From: Patescibacteria group bacterium
Lineage (GTDB): Bacteria > Patescibacteriota > Saccharimonadia > Saccharimonadales > CAIOMD01
DNA: 15,667 nucleotides
Direction: 5' to 3'
Assembly (NCBI GenBank): GCA_025453305.1
Contig: JALOQO010000028.1
Coordinates: 1-15,667, forward strand
Shown here one piece after another: positions 7,458 to 14,307 of this stretch (positions are counted from its first letter, which is position 1; every line of letters begins with the position of its first letter). The notes beneath the pieces were generated by a model. It had not been told where the DNA came from and searched no databases. It saw only the letters and a program-made list of their open reading frames with translations. The translations under genes and the position numbers were made by a program.

Positions 7458-7559
7458 TTGGCAGGGGCTTTAATAACTACTTTTACTAGTTTTAGCGAAA
7501 TTGGGGCGTTAATATTTATTATTGGGCTAGGGCTAACTATAGTAAGTTTCTATTTTTGA
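7458..7559 (+). CDS. Possible small hydrophobic peptide
   Basis: In the 203-base gap between greA and lysS, one frame (open from 7443 after a TAA) encodes a 33-residue, strongly hydrophobic peptide from a TTG codon, with Gly, Leu, Ile and Phe alternating in a way that resembles a membrane segment. There is no ATG. A weak AGG at 7448-7450 lies 7 bases upstream of the TTG. The TATAAT at 7451-7456 overlaps this region and would place a transcription start downstream of the TTG, which argues against translation from that promoter. It could be a small membrane protein, a gene remnant, or chance. A 12-base palindrome (7405-7416) also lies in this gap. Confidence 0.22.
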   Translation: MAGALITTFTSFSEIGALIFIIGLGLTIVSFYF

Positions 7560-7592
7560 TTATAAAACTAAATTTTATCTAGAAAAATAAGA

Positions 7593-7598
7593 TATACT
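7593..7598 (+). promoter_or_regulatory. -10 box of lysS (likely leaderless)
   Basis: TATACT ends 8 bases before the lysS ATG at 7607, so the transcript would begin at or next to the start codon. No Shine-Dalgarno is present. No -35 is evident. A second TATAAT at 7451-7456 could give an alternative long leader. Confidence 0.5.
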
Positions 7599-7606
7599 AA
7601 ATATCA

Positions 7607-9136
7607 ATGGCTACACTAAAAGAACTAAGAGACGAACGATTAAGAAAACTGCAAGATCTTAAAAATCTGGGGGTAAATCCTTATCCCGCTAAAGCAAAAA
7701 GAACTCATAAAAATATTCAAATAGTAACCGATTTTGATAATCTACAAAATACCCCAGTAACTGTTGCGGGCAGGATTGTTTCTATAAGAAAATTCGGCAA
7801 GATTGCCTTTATAGTTATAAAAGACGATTCTGCAAAATTACAACTATTTTGGAAAAACGACGATTCCGACAACCCAGATTATGCAAAGGGCGAACTTAGT
7901 TTGAACGAAATCAAATTACTAGATCCCGGGGATTTTGTTGAATGTATGGGCAGTGTAATTAAAACTCAAACCGGAGAAATATCACTACAAGTTGATAAAT
8001 TTAGACTATTAACAAAGTCGCTTAGGGGAATGCCAAACGAACAAGAGGGCTTTACTAACAAAGAAGAACGAATGCGTAGGCGATATGTTGATATAAATGT
8101 TAACGATAATGTTAAAGAACGGTTCATTAGACGGAGTAAGTTTTGGCAGGCAACTAGACAATTCTTAGAACAAGAGGATTTTCTAGAGATAAATGTTCCT
8201 ATACTAGAAAATATAGCCGGCGGAGCCGATGCAACACCGTTTATTACTCATATGGATGCACTAGACCAAGATTTTTATTTGCGCATAAGCCACGAACTCC
8301 CCCTAAAAAGGCTGTTAGTTGCAGGTTACGAGAAAGTATTCGATATCGGTGCCAGGTTTAGAAACGAAAATTATTCAGAGGAACACTTGCCAGAGCATAT
8401 TGCAATGGAGTGGTATTGGGCCTATGCCGACTGGCAAGACGGCATGGAATTAACCGAAAGACAAATAAGGTATGTGGTAGATAAAACATGGGGAAAAAGA
8501 CAGTTCACATTAGCAAATGGCCAAGAAGTTGACTTTGGTCCAGATGGAGAACATTTTAGTAAAATTAGTTTTGTAAATGTATTAAATGATCAATACGGTA
8601 TTGATGTTTTTAATTCTAGCATAGAGCAGATTGCTCAAACACTGAAAGACCAGGGCTTAGAAGTAGAAAAACAAGATAATAGGCAGCGCAGCCTAGATAA
8701 ACTATGGAAAAAATATCGCAAAACCATTAGCGGCCCCGTATTTTTAGTCGATATTCCAACTTTTATGCAACCGTTAGCCAAAAAACAATCAACCAACCCC
8801 GATTTATCTGAACAATTTAATTTAGTTTTTGGCGGTAGCGAAATGTGCAAGGCTTTTTCGGAGCTAAACGATCCAATCGATCAGCTTGACAGATTCAAGG
8901 AACAACAAGCGCTAAGAGATGCGGGCGACGAAGAGGCCCAGATGTTGGACATCGATTTTGTAGAGGCCCTAGAATACGCCATGCCACCGGCTTGTGGATT
9001 TGGTTGGAGTGAAAGGGTTTTTTGGGCTCTAGAGGGTGTTACGGCCAGAGAAGGTGTTCCGTTTCCTCAATTAAAATACGAGATAGACGAAACCACAAAG
9101 AATACTTATCCTCAAATAGACTTTGAAATTATGTGA
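7607..9136 (+). CDS. lysS: Lysyl-tRNA synthetase (class II)
   Basis: Charges tRNA-Lys. At 509 residues it has the usual architecture: an N-terminal OB-fold anticodon domain (about 50-130, VTVAGRIVSIRKFGKIAF) and a class II catalytic domain with motif 2 at FRNE (251-254). The catalytic Glu of the HELPLKR segment is E230, and E268 and Y270 of the MEWY segment match the lysine-site residues of E. coli LysRS. Several other conserved positions differ: Pro at 232 where Tyr is usual, Lys at 415 where the lysine-contacting Asn is usual (E412 and E419 are kept), and a motif 3 (G464-F-G-W-S-E-R470) one residue shorter than GLGIGIDR. LysRS remains the best call because the FSELNDP segment and overall collinearity are clear. 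The likely transcript is leaderless, and crtI follows 7 bases after the TGA stop. Confidence 0.92.
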   Translation: MATLKELRDERLRKLQDLKNLGVNPYPAKAKRTHKNIQIVTDFDNLQNTPVTVAGRIVSIRKFGKIAFIVIKDDSAKLQLFWKNDDSDNPDYAKGELSLNEIKLLDPGDFVECMGSVIKTQTGEISLQVDKFRLLTKSLRGMPNEQEGFTNKEERMRRRYVDINVNDNVKERFIRRSKFWQATRQFLEQEDFLEINVPILENIAGGADATPFITHMDALDQDFYLRISHELPLKRLLVAGYEKVFDIGARFRNENYSEEHLPEHIAMEWYWAYADWQDGMELTERQIRYVVDKTWGKRQFTLANGQEVDFGPDGEHFSKISFVNVLNDQYGIDVFNSSIEQIAQTLKDQGLEVEKQDNRQRSLDKLWKKYRKTISGPVFLVDIPTFMQPLAKKQSTNPDLSEQFNLVFGGSEMCKAFSELNDPIDQLDRFKEQQALRDAGDEEAQMLDIDFVEALEYAMPPACGFGWSERVFWALEGVTAREGVPFPQLKYEIDETTKNTYPQIDFEIM

Positions 9137-9143
9137 TTTCGTT

Positions 9144-10586
9144 ATGGCGATAAATCAAAACAAAAAACAGCTTATTGTGGTGGTCGGTGCTGGAGTAGCT
9201 GGGCTTGCAGTGGCATTATTAGCAAAACACAAAGGCTATGATGTAAGTGTTTATGAAAGTACTCCTACCTATGGAGGTAAAATGGGAATATTAAAATTAG
9301 GCGGAGCAGTTTTTGATACTGGCCCAAGTTTAGCTACAGATGTTAAAGTTATTGATAAGCTTTATACAGATTGCGGCTTAAACCCCCGTGAATATTGGAA
9401 CTATGTTAAATTACCAGAAATTACTAGGTACTTCTGGCAAGACGATAAACATTACATAATGCCAGCGGGAATAGCTAATATAGAGAAATCTCTAGCTCAC
9501 ACTTTTGATACCGACCCGGTGCTACTACATAACTATTTGTATAAGCTTAAAAAAAGTTATTCAAAAAGCATTTCGTATTTTGTAGATAAGCCTGTTAGTA
9601 TAAGATCTTTTTCCAGCCTTAATGCTCTGGTGTCTTTTGGTCTAATTGCACCACTTATGATTCAGGATTTACATCGGCGAAACAACAGATATTTAAGAGA
9701 TAAGAAATTAGTTCAGTTATTTGACAGGTACGCTACCTATAGCGGTAGCAATCCTTATTTAACGCCTGCCTTGAGTATTTTGGCTAGTGGTCCAGAAGTT
9801 ATTGGCGGTGCATACTATCCCGTAGGCGGTATGAGATCCATTGCAGACGGTCTTTACCAAGCCGGCAATGATTTGGGGGTAAAATTTAATTTTAATAAAC
9901 CGGTCAAATCTATTGTGCAAGTTTCGAGCAGAGTAGAGGCGGTTGTTACTAAAAAGGGTGTTATTAAAACAAATAAAGTTATTTATGATGGCGATGCTAG
10001 GATGCTGTCGGTAATGCTCAAGAAAAAACCAAAACCCGCCAAGCCAAGCTCAATGTCAACTTCTGCTTTTGCATTTTATTGGGTGGTTAAGGGCGACTTT
10101 AAGCAGTTTGGTTTGCATAATATTTTATTCAGTGACGATTATCAAAAAGAATACCAGCAATTATCGGCTGGTATGATATCCCAAGATCCTACAGTTTTTA
10201 TTAATATCACAAGTAAACTAGAGCCCGGGCTAACGGCGACCGGCACAGAGAACTGGTTCGTGATGGTTAATGTTCCTGCTGGTGTGGGCGAGCATCTACT
10301 AGATAAAGTCAGGCAATCGGTATTACAAAAGGTGTTTAATGTTACGGGTAAAAAACCCATTATTATAGCCGAAGATTATTTAAGCCCCAAAAAACTAGAA
10401 CAAAATACCGGAGCATACAGTGGTGCAATTTATGGTCAGTCGGCAAATAACTTGTTTTTGACCATAAAAAAGCCTTCTAACAAAACAAATATTAAGGGCT
10501 TATATAGGGTAGGCGGCACTTCACACCCCGGTGGGGGCGTGCCTTTGGCTGTTCGTTCCGCTACAATAGTTAGTAAATGGCTATAA
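9144..10586 (+). CDS. Carotenoid desaturase, CrtI/CrtD/CrtN family
   Basis: An FAD-dependent membrane-associated oxidoreductase that introduces or shifts double bonds in acyclic carotenoids. The 480-residue product starts with the dinucleotide-binding fold VVVGAGVAGL (12-21), with acidic residue E38 ending the second strand, then GGKMGILKLGG and FDTGPSLAT, typical of CrtI-type enzymes. The C-terminal flavin motif is VGGTSHPGGGVPLAVRSA. I chose the ATG at 9144 rather than a TTG at 9123 that lies inside lysS. Phytoene desaturase, 4,4'-diapophytoene desaturase and 3,4-desaturase (CrtD) cannot be told apart by eye. The CruF-like gene overlapping its end by 10 bases favours a role on acyclic, hydroxylated carotenoids (inference). 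Its AT-rich codon style looks like its neighbours, so any transfer is not recent. No crtB, crtE or cyclase gene is in the window. Confidence 0.88.
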   Translation: MAINQNKKQLIVVVGAGVAGLAVALLAKHKGYDVSVYESTPTYGGKMGILKLGGAVFDTGPSLATDVKVIDKLYTDCGLNPREYWNYVKLPEITRYFWQDDKHYIMPAGIANIEKSLAHTFDTDPVLLHNYLYKLKKSYSKSISYFVDKPVSIRSFSSLNALVSFGLIAPLMIQDLHRRNNRYLRDKKLVQLFDRYATYSGSNPYLTPALSILASGPEVIGGAYYPVGGMRSIADGLYQAGNDLGVKFNFNKPVKSIVQVSSRVEAVVTKKGVIKTNKVIYDGDARMLSVMLKKKPKPAKPSSMSTSAFAFYWVVKGDFKQFGLHNILFSDDYQKEYQQLSAGMISQDPTVFINITSKLEPGLTATGTENWFVMVNVPAGVGEHLLDKVRQSVLQKVFNVTGKKPIIIAEDYLSPKKLEQNTGAYSGAIYGQSANNLFLTIKKPSNKTNIKGLYRVGGTSHPGGGVPLAVRSATIVSKWL

Positions 10587-11248
10587 AAAAGCATATTCAT
10601 GAATCTTGGCACAATAACAGGCAACTTATGGTTGTTTTTATTGTGGCATTTTTTTTATTGGCTGGGGTGGTGCAATATGCTGTTGGCTTAACTTATGTAA
10701 TCAAATTAACATCTTTGGTTATTGCTATTATGACTGCTTTGGCTGTGATTTTTTGGGATGTTAATTACGGGCGCAGGTTGTTATTAAGCCTTATAGCTAT
10801 AATAACCGGAATAGTAGTTGAGCTAATCGGGGTTAATACTGGCCTACTTTTTGGCGATTACCAGTACGGTACAATAATGGGTTATAAAATTGCTGGTGTA
10901 CCACTTCTTATCGGTGCTACTTGGTTATTGGTAACAGTTTCTGCTTGGCAAATAGTTAGTTTTAGTAGCTTAAAATCCTATCAAAAAATATTAATTGCCA
11001 GCGGTTTGGTTGTTATGTTTGATTTATTACTAGAGCAGTTTGCAACGGCATTTGGATTGTGGGTTTGGGATAACGGAGTCATACCGCTGTTAAATTATGC
11101 GAGCTGGTTTTTTGTTAGTGTATTTTTACTTACGATTTATGCAAAATACTCTAAACAGGGTAATCCCGGCATATTCGGAAGCTTATTTGGAGCCTTTGCA
11201 TTACCTTTAATGGCCATATTTTTTTGGCTTATGCTTTTAATAAGTTAA
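10577..11248 (+). CDS. CruF-like carotenoid 1,2-hydratase family membrane protein
   Basis: A 223-residue polytopic protein with about seven hydrophobic segments. It carries the hallmarks of the carotenoid biosynthesis family PF04240, which includes gamma-carotene 1',2'-hydratase CruF and the haloarchaeal bisanhydrobacterioruberin hydratase. These are E82-x-x-G85-x-x-T88-G89 followed by FGDYQYG (92-98), GVP (107-109) with W116, then D149...E153 and the W162-x-W164...P170-x-x-NY...W177 block. Known members add water to the terminal psi-end double bond of acyclic carotenoids, giving tertiary alcohols. It overlaps the desaturase gene by 10 bases, so the two are surely co-expressed, probably from the lysS promoter. 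Family assignment is confident; the exact substrate is not known. Confidence 0.87.
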   Translation: MAIKKHIHESWHNNRQLMVVFIVAFFLLAGVVQYAVGLTYVIKLTSLVIAIMTALAVIFWDVNYGRRLLLSLIAIITGIVVELIGVNTGLLFGDYQYGTIMGYKIAGVPLLIGATWLLVTVSAWQIVSFSSLKSYQKILIASGLVVMFDLLLEQFATAFGLWVWDNGVIPLLNYASWFFVSVFLLTIYAKYSKQGNPGIFGSLFGAFALPLMAIFFWLMLLIS

Positions 11249-11267
11249 GAACCCGTAAAGCTACATT

Positions 11268-11297
11268 TTGACTATACAATTAAGCCAATGTTAAGAT
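11268..11297 (+). promoter_or_regulatory. Promoter of the 61-residue basic protein gene
   Basis: TTGACT (11268-11273) and TAAGAT (11292-11297) are 18 bases apart, with TG at 11289-11290 extending the -10. This is one of the best-matching two-box promoters in the window. The start would be near 11304, giving a leader of about 42 bases. Confidence 0.6.
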
Positions 11298-11331
11298 TAT
11301 TAATATACCATCCAGTTAGTTATTAAATAGC

Positions 11332-11340
11332 AAAGGGGGT
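11332..11340 (+). promoter_or_regulatory. Strong Shine-Dalgarno of the 61-residue gene
   Basis: AAAGGGGGT differs from the ideal AAAGGAGGT by one G that can still pair by G-U wobble. It lies 6 bases before the ATG at 11346. It is the strongest ribosome binding site in the window, where several genes have none. Confidence 0.75.
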
Positions 11341-11345
11341 AAATT

Positions 11346-11531
11346 ATGAAAAAGACAATCAAGAATAATGTTAAAAACCGCTACTTACAATGGAATGAAG
11401 ACATGCGAATTTTACAAAGAATGGTAACTAAAAAAAGTGTGTATGCTAAAGCCAGGGTAAATAGTGTCGATTATCAAAGGCGGCCAAAACACTCTAAACG
11501 GTACTTTTACCAGTACGAACAGTATTGCTAG
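11346..11531 (+). CDS. Small, very basic, Tyr-rich protein of unknown function
   Basis: A 61-residue product with 9 Lys and 7 Arg against 4 acidic residues (net about +12), plus 7 Tyr, most of them toward the C-terminus, which ends YFYQYEQYC. There is no membrane segment or signal peptide. I do not recognise the family. Charge and size suggest binding to nucleic acid or the ribosome (inference). Coding is supported by context: a two-box promoter with extended -10, the best Shine-Dalgarno in the window at ideal spacing, and a hairpin terminator 22 bases after the stop, making a single-gene transcript likely to be highly expressed. A single Cys is the last residue. Confidence 0.72.
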   Translation: MKKTIKNNVKNRYLQWNEDMRILQRMVTKKSVYAKARVNSVDYQRRPKHSKRYFYQYEQYC

Positions 11532-11552
11532 GCAACCCTTAATAAATGCCTA

Positions 11553-11582
11553 AAAATCACCCCTGTTAGTTGGGGTGATTTT
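11553..11582 (+). terminator. Rho-independent terminator
   Basis: A perfect 11-bp inverted repeat: AAAATCACCCC (11553-11563) and GGGGTGATTTT (11572-11582) around an 8-base loop. The right arm ends in TTTT, and the A-run on the left makes it potentially bidirectional. It closes the single-gene unit of the 61-residue protein and may also end lysS-crtI-cruF readthrough. Confidence 0.85.
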
Positions 11583-11586
11583 AGTA

Positions 11587-11615
11587 TTGCAAAATTGCTT
11601 ATGCTGTGTTATAAT
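11587..11615 (+). promoter_or_regulatory. Promoter of the M14 peptidase gene
   Basis: TTGCAA (11587-11592), a 17-base spacer and a perfect TATAAT (11610-11615) with TG at 11607-11608. The predicted start near 11622 leaves a leader of about 19 A/T-rich bases without a Shine-Dalgarno. A second extended -10 (TG at 11622-11623, TATTAA 11625-11630) could start almost at the ATG. Confidence 0.6.
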
Positions 11616-11640
11616 AATAACTGTTATTAAAATATAAAAA

Positions 11641-13545
11641 ATGCAGTACCAAAAAGATAAAAAAATTAAAAAATTATATAGTAAGTCATTAATTTTTGCC
11701 TTTTTTGTGACCTTAGTTATTGTACTAGGGGCACTCTGGTTTTTTTATCCTAGCAAACTAACCTATGGTTATGGTTCTGATAATTGCGTAACCAGACCAA
11801 CTTTATTACCGGGGTTTTATAAAAATAAAGAATCTGATGTTTTAGTAGAATACCGGTCTGTTTATAAGATGGCTGGTAGGCCAGTTATGGCAAAAGATAT
11901 TTGTATATTTTTAAAACAGTTACCAGGCGAAGGAGAGCAACGAGTTATTGCTGAATCATTGTTTGGCGTAAAATTATTATCCCAAAGGATAATTGTAAAG
12001 TCCGATTCCTATCCCAGGGTAACGGTAGAACAACAATCGCTCAAAAAAGTTTCGGTAAATGGCAATTTAGATTTCGAGCTAGAACAGCCCGACAAGTATT
12101 TTAAATATTCCCTAAAAAACGAAATTAAGGATATAGATTGCGAAAACAAGTTGAGCCAAGTAAGCTGCAGCCTAGAATCACTTAACTTAAAGCACGCCAC
12201 TAACTACAGGGCAAAAGTTATCAGAACTTACGGTCAATCAACAGTTCCGGTTATGGCTATCGATTTTACAACTGTAGAGCCCATTAATATTATCGGGACA
12301 TCTTTACCAGCCGACGGTCGGGTACTTAGCCGGCTTACAGAAGTTGTTATAAAAACAGATAAATTATTACAAGACCTAGGTGATATTCAGGTTCTTACTG
12401 GCGCTGATAAAATTGATATTTCTACAAAAATAGCCGGGAACGACATCATCATTACTTTGCCAGATAATTTGCCCAGAGAAACAACATATAAATTATTAAT
12501 ACCCAGTCTAATTGGTAAAGCCAAAGAATCACTTCCAGATCCATACGAGTCAGAATTTTATTTAACCCCTGGGCCTAAGTTGACGGGTTGGTCATTGGGC
12601 GATAGAAAAACACCCCGGGCGGGCGGTTTTGCTGTATATTTTAACCAAAAATTAGGCCAACAAGATCTTACTGGTAAAATCAAATTGTTTCAAAATTCAA
12701 ATGAAGTTCCGTTTAGCACTGCTATTAAAGGTTCCTATGTATATGTTTATCCAAATGTTGATTTTAGTGCATGTGCAGAAATCAAGTTACAGGTTAACGG
12801 CGATATAAACAATAGCTATGGTATTAGCAGCAACCTTAACTGGTCAGCCACTAGCAGGGTAGAATGCGCAACCAGCTTTATTGTTGGTAAATCTGTTCAA
12901 GGCCGTTCAATTGTGGGCTATAGTTTTGGTAATGGTGCTAAAGAAATTTTGTTTATTGGTGCTATTCACGGTAACGAACAAAATTCTAAGGCAATATTAG
13001 ACAAATGGCTGTACGAGTTAGAGGGTAATCCTTCTAGAATACCAGCCGGTACCAAGGTTACAGTTATACCGCTAGTTAACCCAGACGGATATGCCCGGGC
13101 AAGCCGTTACAATGCAAACAGCGTTGATTTAAACCGTAATTTTGGAGCCAACAACTGGAAAGCCGATATAACTATTCAGGGTGGATCGGTTATGGTAAAT
13201 GGTGGCGGTATTTCTCCATTATCAGAACCCGAATCAAGCGCTATTGCCAATTACATATCTAGCAAAAGACCAGCCTTAGTTCTTACATATCATAGCCAGG
13301 GCAACATTGTAGAATCAAACGAAGCCGGCAATGCTAATAGTTTTGCGCGAACATATGCAAATATATCTAAATACGGCTATACACAGGGCAGTAGCAACGG
13401 TGAGTTTTTTGCCTACGATCTGAATGGCTCATTAGAACAATGGGCCTATGACAAACTGGGTTTGGCGGTGGTATTAGTAGAGCTAAAAACAAGATATAAC
13501 GACGATTTTTCAAGAAACAAAGAAGCGATGTGGGCAATGTTATAA
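11641..13545 (+). CDS. Exported M14 zinc carboxypeptidase with N-terminal Ig-like domains
   Basis: A 634-residue protein with a basic N-terminus, one membrane anchor (about residues 16-36) and a long extracellular part. Residues about 210-305 and 310-410 look like bacterial Ig-like (Big_5-type) beta domains; the second is followed by a metallopeptidase domain from about 415. Zinc ligands H443 and E446 (HGNEQ) and H551 (TYHSQGN), substrate-binding N498-R499 in the VDLNRNFG segment, and the catalytic Glu E614 in LVELKT are all present, so the enzyme should be active. M14 relatives with this core, such as MpaA-type enzymes, hydrolyse gamma-D-Glu-diaminopimelate bonds in wall peptides; others take protein C-termini. 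A cell-wall or host-directed role is inference. It has its own promoter just after a terminator. Confidence 0.88.
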   Translation: MQYQKDKKIKKLYSKSLIFAFFVTLVIVLGALWFFYPSKLTYGYGSDNCVTRPTLLPGFYKNKESDVLVEYRSVYKMAGRPVMAKDICIFLKQLPGEGEQRVIAESLFGVKLLSQRIIVKSDSYPRVTVEQQSLKKVSVNGNLDFELEQPDKYFKYSLKNEIKDIDCENKLSQVSCSLESLNLKHATNYRAKVIRTYGQSTVPVMAIDFTTVEPINIIGTSLPADGRVLSRLTEVVIKTDKLLQDLGDIQVLTGADKIDISTKIAGNDIIITLPDNLPRETTYKLLIPSLIGKAKESLPDPYESEFYLTPGPKLTGWSLGDRKTPRAGGFAVYFNQKLGQQDLTGKIKLFQNSNEVPFSTAIKGSYVYVYPNVDFSACAEIKLQVNGDINNSYGISSNLNWSATSRVECATSFIVGKSVQGRSIVGYSFGNGAKEILFIGAIHGNEQNSKAILDKWLYELEGNPSRIPAGTKVTVIPLVNPDGYARASRYNANSVDLNRNFGANNWKADITIQGGSVMVNGGGISPLSEPESSAIANYISSKRPALVLTYHSQGNIVESNEAGNANSFARTYANISKYGYTQGSSNGEFFAYDLNGSLEQWAYDKLGLAVVLVELKTRYNDDFSRNKEAMWAML

Positions 13546-13548
13546 AGC

Positions 13549-13557
13549 TGTTATAAA
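13549..13557 (+). promoter_or_regulatory. Extended -10 of rsmE (likely leaderless)
   Basis: TG-T-TATAAA lies directly after the upstream stop codon and ends 8 bases before the rsmE ATG at 13566, so the mRNA would start at or next to the ATG. No Shine-Dalgarno is present. Confidence 0.5.
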
Positions 13558-13565
13558 ATTATAAA

Positions 13566-14276
13566 ATGAAACTACAAAGATTTTACATTAAAGATTTACA
13601 TAATCGGTACGGGCCGATTGCTTTGGGTCACGAACTTTGGCTTAATGACAAAGAGATTGCCCACCAACTTATTAGGGTTTTTAGGGCTCGCCCCGGGTAC
13701 GAGCTTATTTTATTTAATGATCAAGAAGAACGGCTATATAAAATTATTGAAATTGGTAATGATTTGGCTGTTAAACTTAGTTTGGTTACCGATATAGTTA
13801 GAAAATTGCCCAAAAAAGAGATTTACTTATTGTGGTCGGTCCTAAAAAAAGATAAAAACGATTGGATAATGCAAAAAGCAACCGAACTGGGCGTTCATAA
13901 ATTTGTGCCAATTATCGCTACCCGCAGTGAAAAAACCGATATAAATATCGAGCGAGCTCAAAAAATAATTATAGAAGCTTCCGAACAGTGTGGCAGGGGC
14001 GACATACCAGAACTCCGCGAACCCTTATTACTACACGACGCATTAGAACAATATCAATATTTGCCACTGTTTATTTGCGAACAAAATGCCCAAAACAGTC
14101 AAACTAATCCACCAGATTTAGATAAAATAGGCTTGTTAATTGGCCCAGAAGGCGGATGGACAGATGCCGAAAAGCAAGATTTTATCAATCGCCGTTTCCC
14201 CCATATATTATTATCCGAATTCACCCTAAGAGCCGAAACGGCCGCTATTGTGGCGATAGCTAAACTTATGAACTAA
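13566..14276 (+). CDS. rsmE: 16S rRNA (uracil1498-N3)-methyltransferase
   Basis: A SPOUT-fold methyltransferase that methylates N3 of U1498 in 16S rRNA using S-adenosylmethionine. The 236-residue length fits the family. It has an N-terminal PUA-like RNA-binding part (about 1-75), then QKATELGV near residue 100, the EASEQCGRG segment, and the SAM-binding knot motifs GPEGG (193-197) and LRAETA (221-226), all as expected. It starts 20 bases after the M14 gene stop. An extended -10 box 8 bases before the ATG and the lack of a Shine-Dalgarno suggest a leaderless transcript in addition to any readthrough. The gene is ordinary in sequence. Confidence 0.95.
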   Translation: MKLQRFYIKDLHNRYGPIALGHELWLNDKEIAHQLIRVFRARPGYELILFNDQEERLYKIIEIGNDLAVKLSLVTDIVRKLPKKEIYLLWSVLKKDKNDWIMQKATELGVHKFVPIIATRSEKTDINIERAQKIIIEASEQCGRGDIPELREPLLLHDALEQYQYLPLFICEQNAQNSQTNPPDLDKIGLLIGPEGGWTDAEKQDFINRRFPHILLSEFTLRAETAAIVAIAKLMN

Positions 14277-14291
14277 GATCTAATAATCATC

Positions 14292-14300
14292 TGATACAAT
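14292..14300 (+). promoter_or_regulatory. Extended -10 of the nuclease gene (likely leaderless, GTG start)
   Basis: TG-A-TACAAT ends 7 bases before a GTG start codon at 14308. Transcription would begin at or next to the GTG. No Shine-Dalgarno is seen. Confidence 0.5.
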
Positions 14301-14307
14301 TAATTTA

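Noticed and set aside
9134..9136. TGA possibly read as glycine (genetic code 25, as in Absconditabacteria/Gracilibacteria)
   Set aside because: lysS ends naturally at this TGA right at the family's usual C-terminus, the next gene starts 7 bases later, and no in-frame TGA occurs within the recognised genes.
9123..9143. TTG start at 9123 for the desaturase
   Set aside because: It lies inside lysS and adds seven residues not expected before the FAD fold; ATG at 9144 gives a normal N-terminus.
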